The notes under the pieces were generated by a model, which saw only the letters and a program-made list of their open reading frames with translations, was not told where the DNA came from and made no database searches. DNA of 64,000 bases from Bradyrhizobium zhengyangense (GTDB taxonomy: Bacteria; Pseudomonadota; Alphaproteobacteria; Rhizobiales; Xanthobacteraceae): assembly GCF_022012435.1 (NCBI RefSeq), contig NZ_JAKLUA010000016.1, forward strand, positions 1 through 64,000, given 5' to 3'. A program made the translations under genes and the position numbers. Shown one piece after another: positions 26,541 through 35,295 of the stretch; position 1 is the first letter of the stretch; each line of letters begins with the position of its first letter.

Positions 26541-28493
26541 ATGATCCCAGTTTCCCCTCGCCGTTTCCTTGCGGGCGCCCTGCTGTTGGCCGGGCTCCTC
26601 ACCGTTCTGCCGCTTCAGCGCGTCCTCGCGCAGGATGCCGGCGCCATGCAGATCAATTGGGAGGTCCGCAACCGCTTCCGCCTGTTCCGCGAGGAGCGCG
26701 ACTTCCTGCTGCATGTCGAGAATGCGCGTAACCGCAGCATTCTCGCCGCGGAGCAGTCGCTGGAGCTCCAAAGCGAAGGCCGCGGCTGGGCCCGCAACAT
26801 GGTCAACCGGCTCTGCATCGACCTGCAGGGCCGGGTCAACCAGCCCTGCACCCGCGACAACGTCAAAGAAAACTACCTCACCCCGGTCGACCATCCCATC
26901 ACCGTGCGCCTGACCGGCGCGGTGCCGGTCGGCGCCACCTGTGCCTGGTCGTTCGACGACGGTGACGGTCCGCAATCCTCCACCTTCGACTGCGCCGAAC
27001 CGGTCAATCTGCGGGTCCGCTACGGCAAGCAGACGGTGGCAACCGTCGATGTCTCTTCGGGCTCGGATCCAAGCCAGCGCCTTCAGACCGAGATCCAGGT
27101 CCGCGACATCTTCATCGCCGGCCTTGGCGACAGCATCGCCTCCGGCGAGGGCAATCCGGACCGGGCGCTGGCGCTGTCGGACGAGGGCTTCTGCTTCCGC
27201 TCCTATCTCGGCACCGCCGGCGGACAGTATTACCGGCCGAGCCGCGCCGGCTTCAAGGGTGGCCGCGCCTGCGAGGCGCCGGATACGCTCGCCAACTGGC
27301 AACGCTACGGCGCGCTCTGGTTCAACTCGCCGTGCCACCGCTCGCTCTACAGCTATCAGGCCCGGACCGCGCTCGCCCTCGCCGTGCGCTACACCCATAT
27401 TGCCGTCACCTATCTGCCGCTCGCCTGCACCGGCGCCAGCATCAGCGACGGGCTGCTCGGCTCTCAACGCGCCCGCGAATGCCCGCCCGGCAAGTCCGGC
27501 GTCTGCAACACCAGCGTGAATGCGCAGGTCGCCGAACTGCGCGAGGCGCTCACCGCGGCGAAGAAGCGTCAGCCGGATCGCAATCTCGATCTCGTGCTGC
27601 TCTCGATCGGCGCCAACGACGTCTACTTCTCCGGCCTGGTCGCCGACGTCATCGTCGACACAGCGACCGAACGTGCACTGTTCCGCCGCTCCGGGGTGAT
27701 GGCGAGCGTCGACGATTCCCGTGACGCGCTCCAGCGCGAGCTGCCGCAGAATTTCGCCAAGCTGCGCGAGGCGCTGAAGCCACTGGTCGGCGGCGATCTC
27801 TCGCATGTGGTCTATGTCTCCTACGCCAATCCGGCGCTTGCAGACGGCGGCGTGCCCTGTCGCGGAGGCCGCGGCGGCTTTGACATCCATCCTGCCTTCA
27901 AGGCCGATCCGCAGCGCCTCACGCGCGTCTCGACCTTCGTCGACACGGAGTTCCTGCCGCAGCTGAAGGGGCTCGCCACCTGCACGAACGGTGCGCTGTG
28001 CCGCGATCCCGAAGCTGACCGCATGACGTTTGTCGATACCCACCAGGCCGCATTCGCCGATCACGGCTTCTGCGCGCATGCCGGCAACGATCCCGAATTC
28101 GACCGCACCTGCTTTGCCGAGAACGGACAGAGCTTCAATCCGGACATCGTGTCGGGGGCGAGCCAGCCGATGTTGTGCGGCCGCGGCGCCTCGGAGTATC
28201 GCGCCTACCTGCCGCGCGCGCGCTGGATCCGCGACGCCAATGACAGCTATTTCGCAGCGATGACCTATCCCCAGGGGTTGCCGGCGGCGAGCCAGCCGAA
28301 CGACATCCACGACGCGACCTGGGGCGTGCTCTCGGCGGTCTACGGCGGCGCCGTGCATCCGAGCGCCGAAGGCCACGCCGCGATGGCGGATGCGACGCTG
28401 CCCGCTGCAAGCGCAGTGCTGGGGCTGGATGCCGTGCCGCCGGGCGTCACGCGCGGATTGCTAGCGCCACTGCTGGGCGGCACGCAGCAGTAG
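26541..28493 (+). CDS. large secreted SGNH/GDSL-type hydrolase
   Basis: The 650-residue protein starts with a signal peptide (RRFLAGALLLAGLLTVL, cleavage after ...VLAQ) so it acts in the envelope or outside. The SGNH catalytic pattern is visible: block I GLGDSIASGEGNP with nucleophile S198, block III SIGANDVYFSG with N359, and block V GAVHPSAEGH with H606. It is about three times the usual GDSL length, has a 190-residue N-terminal beta-rich domain with Cys pairs, and is Cys-rich overall, fitting disulfides. Substrate unknown; acyl esters of glycans or lipids are options. ATG 26541 is the signal-peptide start, with only a weak ribosome site. Confidence 0.82.
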   Translation: MIPVSPRRFLAGALLLAGLLTVLPLQRVLAQDAGAMQINWEVRNRFRLFREERDFLLHVENARNRSILAAEQSLELQSEGRGWARNMVNRLCIDLQGRVNQPCTRDNVKENYLTPVDHPITVRLTGAVPVGATCAWSFDDGDGPQSSTFDCAEPVNLRVRYGKQTVATVDVSSGSDPSQRLQTEIQVRDIFIAGLGDSIASGEGNPDRALALSDEGFCFRSYLGTAGGQYYRPSRAGFKGGRACEAPDTLANWQRYGALWFNSPCHRSLYSYQARTALALAVRYTHIAVTYLPLACTGASISDGLLGSQRARECPPGKSGVCNTSVNAQVAELREALTAAKKRQPDRNLDLVLLSIGANDVYFSGLVADVIVDTATERALFRRSGVMASVDDSRDALQRELPQNFAKLREALKPLVGGDLSHVVYVSYANPALADGGVPCRGGRGGFDIHPAFKADPQRLTRVSTFVDTEFLPQLKGLATCTNGALCRDPEADRMTFVDTHQAAFADHGFCAHAGNDPEFDRTCFAENGQSFNPDIVSGASQPMLCGRGASEYRAYLPRARWIRDANDSYFAAMTYPQGLPAASQPNDIHDATWGVLSAVYGGAVHPSAEGHAAMADATLPAASAVLGLDAVPPGVTRGLLAPLLGGTQQ

Positions 28494-28504
28494 GCGAGCT
28501 CTCT

Positions 28505-28640
28505 CCACCGTCATTGCGAGCGCAACGAAGCAATCCAGAAGCTTTCCACGGAGGGACTCTGGCCTCCGTGAAAGGCGCGATGAATCGAGAAGCTGCGGCT
28601 TACTGGATTCCCCGCCTTCGCGGGGAATGATAGTGGAGCA
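28505..28640. repeat. intergenic repeat (GTCATTGCGAGCG...GCAATCCAG type)
   Basis: The region starts CGTCATTGCGAGCGCAACG and AAGCAATCCAGA and ends TACTGGATTCCCCGCCTTCG, a repeat family widespread in alphaproteobacteria. TCCACGGAGG-ACTCTGG-CCTCCGTG is an internal palindrome. It separates the hydrolase from the hexarate genes. Confidence 0.6.
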
Positions 28641-28767
28641 CGTGGCGCCTGCCGTTCCATCAATTCAAAACCGGCATCAATCGATACCCCCTTCAACTTG
28701 GACACTTTCCCGCGCGCGCCTCTAGGAGTCGCAGAGAGGAAACAATTCGAGTTCGAGGAGGCGCCAG

Positions 28768-30108
28768 ATGAGCGCAGTGGTGTCCGCAACGGATGTGAGG
28801 AGGTCTCGCGTCAGGCTGTTCATCGTGACCATGCTGTTCCTGGTCACTACGGTCAATTACGCCGACCGCGCCACGCTCTCGATCGCAGGCCCCGCCCTCT
28901 CCAAGGAACTTCATCTCGATCCGGTCGCCATGGGCTGGATCTTCTCGGCCTTCGGCTGGTCCTATGTCGTGGCCCAGGTGCCGGGCGGCTGGCTGCTCGA
29001 CCGCTACGGCTCGCGCCTCGTTTATGCCTTCAGCATCATCGTCTGGTCGCTGTTCACGATGATGCAGGGCTGGGTCGGCTTCCTCAGCGCCGGCGTTGCC
29101 GTCACCGTGCTGTTCGCGCTTCGCCTCCTGGTCGGCGTCGCCGAAGCACCGTCCTTCCCCGCCAACGCCCGTATCGTCGCGGCCTGGTTTCCCGGCAATG
29201 AGCGCGGCACGGCGTCGGCCTTCTTCAATTCGGGGCAGTATTTCGCCACCGTGATCTTCGCGCCGCTGATGGGCTGGATCGCCCATGATTACGGCTGGCG
29301 CTACGTGTTCTTCGTGATGGGCGGGCTTGGAATCCTCATGGGCCTCGTCTGGATCAAGACCGTTTACGGCCCGAAGGAGCATCCCGGCGTCAACGAGGCC
29401 GAGTTCGACTACATCAAGGAGGGCGGCGCGCTGGTCGATCTCGACGCGCCCAGAGACGAGCGCGCAGCGGACTCCGGTCCGAAATGGGAGCATATCCGCC
29501 AGTTGCTCTCCAATCGCATGATGCTCGGCGTCTATCTCGGTCAATACTGCATCAACACGCTGACCTATTTCTTCCTGACCTGGTTTCCCGTGTACCTCGT
29601 CAAGGAGCGCGGCCTGTCGATCCTGCAAGCCGGCTTCGTCGCGACGCTGCCCGCATTGTGCGGCTTCGTCGGAGGCGTGCTCGGCGGCATCATTTCCGAC
29701 GTCATCCTGCGCAAGACCGGCTCGCTGACCTTGGCGCGCAAGATCCCGATCGTCGGCGGCATGCTGCTGTCGATGTCGATCATCGCCTGCAATTATGTCG
29801 ACGGCCAGGCGCTGGTGGTCGGCTTCATGGCACTCGCCTTCTTCGGCAAGGGCATCGGCGCGCTCGGCTGGGCTGTGGTCGCCGACACCTCGCCTGAGGA
29901 AGCCGGCGGTGTCTCCGGCGGCCTGTTCAATGCCTTCGGCAACCTTTCCTCGATCACCACGCCGATCGTGATCGGCTACATCGTGGCCGCAACGGGCTCC
30001 TTCAACGGCGCCCTGGTGTTCGTCGGCATCAACGCGCTGGTGGCCGCCGTCGCCTATCTCGTGGTGGTCGGCAAGATCGAGCGGGTGGTGCTCGAACATT
30101 CCTCCTGA
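28768..30108 (+). CDS. gudP: MFS hexarate transporter (anion:cation symporter family, GudP-like)
   Basis: The 446-residue 12-helix protein matches the ACS family of the major facilitator superfamily, including D-glucarate/galactarate carriers. The first helix has VTTVNYADRATLSIAG, followed by FSAFGWSYVVAQVPGGWLLD and the loop RYGSRLVYAFS; GVAEAPSFPANARIVAAWFP is diagnostic. It would import D-glucarate or galactarate with protons. GAGGAGG lies seven bases before the ATG. It is the first gene of the hexarate cluster, but its own terminator follows, so the rest is transcribed separately. Confidence 0.88.
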   Translation: MSAVVSATDVRRSRVRLFIVTMLFLVTTVNYADRATLSIAGPALSKELHLDPVAMGWIFSAFGWSYVVAQVPGGWLLDRYGSRLVYAFSIIVWSLFTMMQGWVGFLSAGVAVTVLFALRLLVGVAEAPSFPANARIVAAWFPGNERGTASAFFNSGQYFATVIFAPLMGWIAHDYGWRYVFFVMGGLGILMGLVWIKTVYGPKEHPGVNEAEFDYIKEGGALVDLDAPRDERAADSGPKWEHIRQLLSNRMMLGVYLGQYCINTLTYFFLTWFPVYLVKERGLSILQAGFVATLPALCGFVGGVLGGIISDVILRKTGSLTLARKIPIVGGMLLSMSIIACNYVDGQALVVGFMALAFFGKGIGALGWAVVADTSPEEAGGVSGGLFNAFGNLSSITTPIVIGYIVAATGSFNGALVFVGINALVAAVAYLVVVGKIERVVLEHSS

Positions 30109-30143
30109 GCGCTCCGAGTGATCGGAGTGGGACAGGCAACTCA

Positions 30144-30177
30144 ACGGCGGCTCCCAAAAGGCCGCCGTCTTTGTTTT
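30144..30177 (+). terminator. terminator after gudP
   Basis: ACGGCGGC and GCCGCCGT form an 8-bp stem with a nine-base loop, followed by CTTTGTTTT. It lies 36 bases past the gudP stop. Confidence 0.8.
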
Positions 30178-30236
30178 GGAGGCGATCGATGCTAGAAGTG
30201 CCGGGGAAACGCCTTATCCATCCAAGGCATGTATCG

Positions 30237-31142
30237 ATGTTCGACCTCAACCAGCTCCGCTGTTTCGTCACGGTGGCGGAGGAACTGCATTTCGGCCGCG
30301 CCGCCGCGCGGCTGAACATGACCCAGCCGCCGCTGTCACGGCAGATCCAGGTGCTCGAGCATATCATCGACGCACCACTGCTGGAGCGCACCAGCCGCTC
30401 GGTGCGCCTGACACCGGCGGGCCGCAGCTTCCTGCCCGAGGCGCGCCGCATCCTGAAGCTTGCGGAAAGCGCTTCGCAGGTGGCTCGCCGCATCGCGCTC
30501 GGCAAGACCGGCTCGGTCAAGATCGGGTTCACAGCCGCAGCCGCCTACGGCTTCCTGCCTGAGCTGGTCGCGGCCTGCCGCGCCAAGCTGCCGGAGGTCG
30601 ACTTCTCGCTGAAGGAGATGGTCTCCGGCGATCAGTTCGAGGCCCTCACCTCGGGCCAGATCGATGCCGGCCTGCTGCGGCCGCCGATCGCGCGGCCGGA
30701 GCTTGCCAGCCGCCGCGTCGTCGCCGAGCCCCTGCTGGCCGCGATCCCGAAGAAGCATCCGCTGGCGAATGCCGAGAACATCACCATCAAGGACTTCGAC
30801 GACCAGCCCTTCGTGATGTATTCGCCCTATGAGAGCCGCTACTTCCACGATCTCCTGGTGGCGCTGTTCACCCGCGCCGACATCCTGCCGCGCTATGTCC
30901 AGCACTTGAGTCAGATCCACTCGATCCTGGCGATGGTGCGCGCCGGTCTCGGCCTCGCCATCGTGCCCGCCGCGGCCGCCGGCCTCAAGATCTCCGACGT
31001 CCGGCTGCGGCCGCTGAAGCTGCGCAACCGCGTCCCGGTCGAGCTCTTCATGGTCTGGCGCCGCGACGACGAGAATCCGCTGCTGTCGGCGCTGGTCAAA
31101 ATCGCCAGCGAATTGTCGTCCGCGGAGGTCGTGGAGGATTGA
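30237..31142 (+). CDS. LysR-family regulator of the hexarate genes
   Basis: The 301-residue protein has the N-terminal LysR helix-turn-helix (MFDLNQLRCFVTVAEELHFG, then RAAARLNMTQPPLSRQIQVL) and a substrate-binding domain (SVKIGFTAAAAYGFLPELV onward). In-cluster LysR proteins respond to the pathway substrate or an intermediate, probably a hexarate here. Start ATG 30237 fits the family; the longer open frame passes through the gudP terminator. It lies between gudP and kdgD, all on the plus strand. Confidence 0.88.
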   Translation: MFDLNQLRCFVTVAEELHFGRAAARLNMTQPPLSRQIQVLEHIIDAPLLERTSRSVRLTPAGRSFLPEARRILKLAESASQVARRIALGKTGSVKIGFTAAAAYGFLPELVAACRAKLPEVDFSLKEMVSGDQFEALTSGQIDAGLLRPPIARPELASRRVVAEPLLAAIPKKHPLANAENITIKDFDDQPFVMYSPYESRYFHDLLVALFTRADILPRYVQHLSQIHSILAMVRAGLGLAIVPAAAAGLKISDVRLRPLKLRNRVPVELFMVWRRDDENPLLSALVKIASELSSAEVVED

Positions 31143-31270
31143 TGCTCAATCCGCATCGGTCGATATAGGCTTTGGCTTGGACGCGCATCGAACGGTTTCC
31201 TAAACAGCGGTCTATGGACGCGTGCCTCAGTGAGCGTCCCCGACACATACGAGAGCAGGGAGCAGCGCCC

Positions 31271-32215
31271 ATGAGCAAGATGACCCCGCAGGAAATGGCC
31301 CAGAAGATCGGATCGGGCCTCCTGTCCTTCCCCGTCACGCCATTCAAGGCGGACTACTCCTTCGACGAAGCGACCTACCGCGCCAACATGGATTGGCTGT
31401 GCGGCTATGACGTCGCAGGTCTGTTTGCCGCCGGCGGCACCGGCGAGTTCTTCTCGCTGACCCCGACTGAAGTCCCGCAAGTGGTCAAGGTCGCCGTCGA
31501 CGAGACCAAGGGCCGCGTGCCCGTGCTCGCCGGCACCGGCTATGGCACCGCCATCGCCCGCGAGATCGCTGTTGGCGCCGAGAAGGCCGGCGCGGATGGC
31601 CTGTTGCTGCTGCCGCCCTACCTCACCCATTCCGAGCAGGACGGCCTTGCCGCCCACGTCGAGGCCGTCTGCGCCTCCGTGAAGATCGGCGTCATCGTCT
31701 ATAACAGAGACAACGCCATCCTTCAGCCGGATACGCTCGCGCGCCTCGCCGAGCGCTGCCCGAACCTCGTCGGCTACAAGGACGGTATCGGCGACATCGA
31801 GCTGATGACCCGTGTCTATACCAAGCTCGGCGATCGCCTGACCTATGTCGGCGGCCTGCCGACCGCGGAGACCTTCGCGCTGCCCTATCTCGACATGGGC
31901 GTGACGACCTACTCCTCGGCCGTGTTCAACTTCGTGCCTGAGTTCGCCACCAATTTCTACGCCGCGGTCCGCAAGCGCGACCATGCGACCATCCATGCCG
32001 GTCTGAAGGATTTCATCCTCCCGCTGATCGCGATCCGTAACCGCAAGAAGGGCTATGCGGTCTCGATCATCAAGGCCGGCATGAAGGTGATCGGCCGCGA
32101 TTCCGGCCCGGTGCGTCCGCCGCTAACCGACCTGACCGAGCAGGAGGTGACGGAACTGGCCGCGCTGGCGAAGAACCTGCCCGCCATCCGCTCGTCACAA
32201 CAGGCTGCAGAATAA
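31271..32215 (+). CDS. kdgD: 5-dehydro-4-deoxyglucarate dehydratase
   Basis: The 314-residue (beta/alpha)8 enzyme of the dihydrodipicolinate synthase superfamily converts 5-keto-4-deoxy-D-glucarate to 2-oxoglutarate semialdehyde, water and CO2. The Schiff-base lysine is K170 in LVGYKDGIGD and the proton-relay Tyr is Y144 in VIVYNRDN; SFPVTPF and AAGGTGEF are the N-terminal marks. GGGAG precedes ATG 31271. The neighbours (gudD, the semialdehyde dehydrogenase and garD) supply its substrate and use its product. Confidence 0.9.
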   Translation: MSKMTPQEMAQKIGSGLLSFPVTPFKADYSFDEATYRANMDWLCGYDVAGLFAAGGTGEFFSLTPTEVPQVVKVAVDETKGRVPVLAGTGYGTAIAREIAVGAEKAGADGLLLLPPYLTHSEQDGLAAHVEAVCASVKIGVIVYNRDNAILQPDTLARLAERCPNLVGYKDGIGDIELMTRVYTKLGDRLTYVGGLPTAETFALPYLDMGVTTYSSAVFNFVPEFATNFYAAVRKRDHATIHAGLKDFILPLIAIRNRKKGYAVSIIKAGMKVIGRDSGPVRPPLTDLTEQEVTELAALAKNLPAIRSSQQAAE

Positions 32216-32241
32216 CAAACGACAACAGGGAGGAGTGTGCG

Positions 32242-33600
32242 ATGGCCCGGACAGATATTTCTGGTGCGTCAGTCGCTGGCGCACCGGTCGTCACGGCGAT
32301 GCAAGTGATCCCGGTTGCCGGCCGCGACAGCATGCTCCTCAACTTGAGCGGCGCGCACGCGCCGTTCTTCACCCGCAACATCGTCATCCTCACCGACAAT
32401 GCCGGCCATACCGGCGTCGGCGAGGTGCCGGGCGGGCAAAAGATCTGGCAGACGCTGCAGGACGCCCGCGATCTCGTGATCGGCAAGACCGTCGGCGCGA
32501 TGAACAACATCCTCGCCGATGTCCGTTCGACCTTCGCCGACCGCGATGCCGGCGGACGCGGCAAGCAGACCTTCGACCTGCGCGTGATGATCCACGCGGT
32601 CACCGCAATTGAATCCGCCCTGCTCGACCTGCTCGGCCAGCATCTCAATCTGCCGGTCGCAGCCCTGCTCGGCGAAGGCCAGCAGCGCAGCAGCGTCGAG
32701 ACGCTCGGCTACCTTTTCTTCGTCGGTGACATCGGCAAGAGCAAGCTCGACTACGTCAAGGGGGAGACCGGCAAGGCGGAATGGTTCAACCTCCGCCACC
32801 AAGAGGCGATGACGCCGGAGACCGTGGTGCGCCTGGCGGAAGCCACGCAGGACCATTACGGCTTCGCCGATTTCAAGCTCAAGGGCGGCGTGCTCCGCGG
32901 CGAACAAGAGATCGAGGCCGTCACGGCGATCGCCAAGCGTTTCCCCAATGCCCGCGTCACGCTCGACCCGAACGGCGCCTGGTCACTCGACGAGGCCATC
33001 AGCCTCTGCAAGAACATGCACGGCATCCTCGCCTATGCCGAGGATCCCTGCGGTGCCGAGGCCGGCTTCTCCGGCCGCGAGATCATGGCCGAGTTCCGCC
33101 GCGCCACGGGTCTGCCGACCGCGACCAACATGATCGCCACCGACTGGCGTCAGCTCTCCCATGCGCTACATCTAGGCGCGGTGGACATTCCGCTCGCCGA
33201 TCCCCATTTCTGGACCATGCAAGGCTCCGTGCGCGTCGCCCAGACCTGCCGTGACAACGGCCTGACCTGGGGCTCGCACTCCAACAACCACTTTGACATT
33301 TCGCTCGCCATGTTCACCCATGTCGGCGCGGCTGCCCCCGGCAAGGTGACCGCGATCGACACCCACTGGATCTGGCAGGATGGCCAGGCGCTGACCAAGG
33401 AGCCGCTGCTGATCCGCGGCGGCAAGATCGCGGTCCCGGATCGTCCGGGTCTCGGCATCGAGATCGACCGGGCGGCCATCGAGGCCGCGCATGAGCTCTA
33501 CAAGAAGCATGGACTCGGCGCCCGTGATGACGCTATTGCCATGCAGGATTTGATCCCGGGCTGGACCTTTGACGACAAGCGTCCCTGCCTCGTTCGCTAA
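32242..33600 (+). CDS. gudD: D-glucarate dehydratase (enolase superfamily)
   Basis: The 452-residue cytoplasmic enzyme dehydrates D-glucarate to 5-keto-4-deoxyglucarate. The catalytic KxK pair is K212/K214 in DFKLKGG, metal ligands follow in LDPNGAW, AEDPCG and ATNMIATDW, and the His is H346 in WGSHSNNH, the arrangement of glucarate dehydratase. Its length is normal for the family. AGGGAGGAG lies upstream. It starts 26 bases after kdgD, so the two share a transcript. Confidence 0.9.
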   Translation: MARTDISGASVAGAPVVTAMQVIPVAGRDSMLLNLSGAHAPFFTRNIVILTDNAGHTGVGEVPGGQKIWQTLQDARDLVIGKTVGAMNNILADVRSTFADRDAGGRGKQTFDLRVMIHAVTAIESALLDLLGQHLNLPVAALLGEGQQRSSVETLGYLFFVGDIGKSKLDYVKGETGKAEWFNLRHQEAMTPETVVRLAEATQDHYGFADFKLKGGVLRGEQEIEAVTAIAKRFPNARVTLDPNGAWSLDEAISLCKNMHGILAYAEDPCGAEAGFSGREIMAEFRRATGLPTATNMIATDWRQLSHALHLGAVDIPLADPHFWTMQGSVRVAQTCRDNGLTWGSHSNNHFDISLAMFTHVGAAAPGKVTAIDTHWIWQDGQALTKEPLLIRGGKIAVPDRPGLGIEIDRAAIEAAHELYKKHGLGARDDAIAMQDLIPGWTFDDKRPCLVR

Positions 33601-33608
33601 GAAACTGA

Positions 33609-33657
33609 GGCATGATCCCGGAAAAGTGGGTACCGGTTTTCCGACTAGGATCATGCC
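33609..33657. repeat. REP-type palindrome, family A copy 2
   Basis: GGCATGATC and GATCATGCC flank CGGAAAAGTG and GGTTTTCCGA, the same layout and length as the copy at 15023-15071. It separates gudD from the semialdehyde dehydrogenase gene. Confidence 0.8.
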
Positions 33658-33681
33658 CCCTTAAATGACTTGGAGGACTGT

Positions 33682-35130
33682 ATGACTGCGATCCTGAAAA
33701 ACTTCATCGGCGGCGAGTGGGTCGATGGCTCCGGCGTCACCAAGAACATCAACCCCTCCAACACCAACGATGTCGTCGGCGAATACGCCAAGGCCGACAA
33801 GGCGCAGACCGAGAAGGCGATCGCCGCCGCGAAGGCCGCCTTCGCGGCCTGGGCGCAGTCGACGCCGCAGGTGCGCTACGATGCGCTGAACAAGATCTCC
33901 ACCGAGATCCTCGCCCGCAAGGAAGAGCTTGGCCGCCTGCTGGCGCGCGAGGAAGGCAAGACGCTGCCCGAGGGCATCGGCGAGGTCGCCCGCGCCGGCC
34001 AGATCTTCGCATTCTTCGCCGGCGAAGCCCTGCGGCTGATCGGCGAGAAGGGTGCCTCGGTGCGTCCCGGTCTCGATGTCGAGCTGACCCGTGAGCCGGT
34101 TGGCGTCGTCGGCATGATCACGCCCTGGAATTTCCCGATCGCGATCCCCGCCTGGAAGATCGCGCCCGCGCTCTGCTACGGCAACACCGTGGTGTTCAAG
34201 CCGGCCGAGCTGGTGCCCGGCTCGGGCCACGCGCTCGCCGAGATCATCACCCGCTCGGGCATTCCAGCCGGCGTGTTCAACCTCGTGGTCGGCTCCGGTT
34301 CGGTGGTCGGCCAGACCCTGCTCGAACACCCCGATGTCGCGGCGATCTCCTTCACCGGCTCGGTGCAGACGGGCCGCAAGATCGCGCAGGCCTGCGTGCT
34401 CTCGAACCCGATGAAGAAATTCCAGCTCGAGATGGGCGGCAAGAACCCGTTGGTCGTGCTCGATGATGCGGACCTCAAGACCGCAGTCGAGGTCGCCGTC
34501 AACGGCGCCTATTTCTCGACCGGTCAGCGCTGCACCGCCTCGTCCCGCCTGATTGTGACCGAAGGCATTCATGACCGCTTCGTTGCCGCGGTGGCCGAAC
34601 GTCTGAACAGCCTGTCGGTGGACGATGCGCTCAAGGCCGGCGTGCATATCGGCCCGGTGGTCGACCAGAGCCAGCTCGACCAGGACCTGCGCTACATCAA
34701 GATCGGCCAGGACGAGGGCGCCAAGCTCGCCTTCGGCGGCGAGCTGCTCAAGCGCGAGAATCCCGGCCACTATCTCCAGCCGGCGCTGTTCACCGAGGCC
34801 AACAACAACATGCGCATCGCACGTGAAGAAATCTTTGGCCCGGTCGCAGCCGTCATCCGCGCCAAGAATTACGAGGAAGCACTGGCGATCTCCAACGACA
34901 CCGAGTTCGGTCTCGCATCCGGCATTTGCACCACCAGCCTGAAATACGCCTCGCACTACAAGCGCAACAGCGAGTCAGGCATGGTGATGGTCAATCTGCC
35001 CACCGCCGGCGTCGACTACCATGTGCCGTTCGGCGGCCGGAAGGGCTCAAGCTACGGCGCCCGCGAGCAGGGCTCCTATGCACGCGAGTTCTACACGACG
35101 GTGAAGACGGCTTACACCTATCCGGGTTGA
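33682..35130 (+). CDS. 2-oxoglutarate semialdehyde (2,5-dioxovalerate) dehydrogenase
   Basis: The 482-residue NAD(P)-dependent aldehyde dehydrogenase oxidises 2-oxoglutarate semialdehyde to 2-oxoglutarate, the last step of the pathway. MITPWNFPIAIPAWKIAPA and FTGSVQTG line the cofactor site, E250 lies in LEMGGKN and the nucleophile C284 in TGQRCTAS. The assignment to this aldehyde rests on its neighbours. TGGAGG at 33670-33675 sets the start at 33682. Confidence 0.88.
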   Translation: MTAILKNFIGGEWVDGSGVTKNINPSNTNDVVGEYAKADKAQTEKAIAAAKAAFAAWAQSTPQVRYDALNKISTEILARKEELGRLLAREEGKTLPEGIGEVARAGQIFAFFAGEALRLIGEKGASVRPGLDVELTREPVGVVGMITPWNFPIAIPAWKIAPALCYGNTVVFKPAELVPGSGHALAEIITRSGIPAGVFNLVVGSGSVVGQTLLEHPDVAAISFTGSVQTGRKIAQACVLSNPMKKFQLEMGGKNPLVVLDDADLKTAVEVAVNGAYFSTGQRCTASSRLIVTEGIHDRFVAAVAERLNSLSVDDALKAGVHIGPVVDQSQLDQDLRYIKIGQDEGAKLAFGGELLKRENPGHYLQPALFTEANNNMRIAREEIFGPVAAVIRAKNYEEALAISNDTEFGLASGICTTSLKYASHYKRNSESGMVMVNLPTAGVDYHVPFGGRKGSSYGAREQGSYAREFYTTVKTAYTYPG

Positions 35131-35145
35131 TGGGCTGACTTCGTA

Positions 35146-35280
35146 TGGTGGGTTAGCCCGCTGCTGCGCGAAGCACAGTTCGCTGGCGTAACCCACCTCT
35201 TCTGCTTCCGCGGATTGAGACAGTGGTGGGCTACGCCGAGCAGATGCGCTCTGCGCATCTGCGGGGCTAACCCACCCTAC
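35146..35280. repeat. intergenic repeat with GTGGGTTAG ends
   Basis: GGTGGGTTAGCCC opens and GGGGCTAACCCACC closes the element, which also holds GGCGTAACCCACC and a GCAGATGCGC / GCGCATCTGC hairpin. It is a Bradyrhizobium-type repeat ending 16 bases before garD. Confidence 0.6.
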
Positions 35281-35295
35281 ACTTCGGAGTCCACG

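Noticed and set aside
26514..28376. 620-residue open frame opposite the SGNH hydrolase
   Set aside because: It is a shadow of GC-biased third positions: Arg/Gly/Ala-rich, no domain, and antisense to a gene with a signal peptide and catalytic motifs.
28693..30144. 483-residue antisense frame opposite gudP
   Set aside because: His/Asp/Glu/Arg-rich shadow of a membrane protein gene; it also crosses the gudP start and terminator region.
33661..34956. 431-residue antisense frame opposite the semialdehyde dehydrogenase
   Set aside because: No recognisable domain, and the sense gene has complete catalytic motifs.
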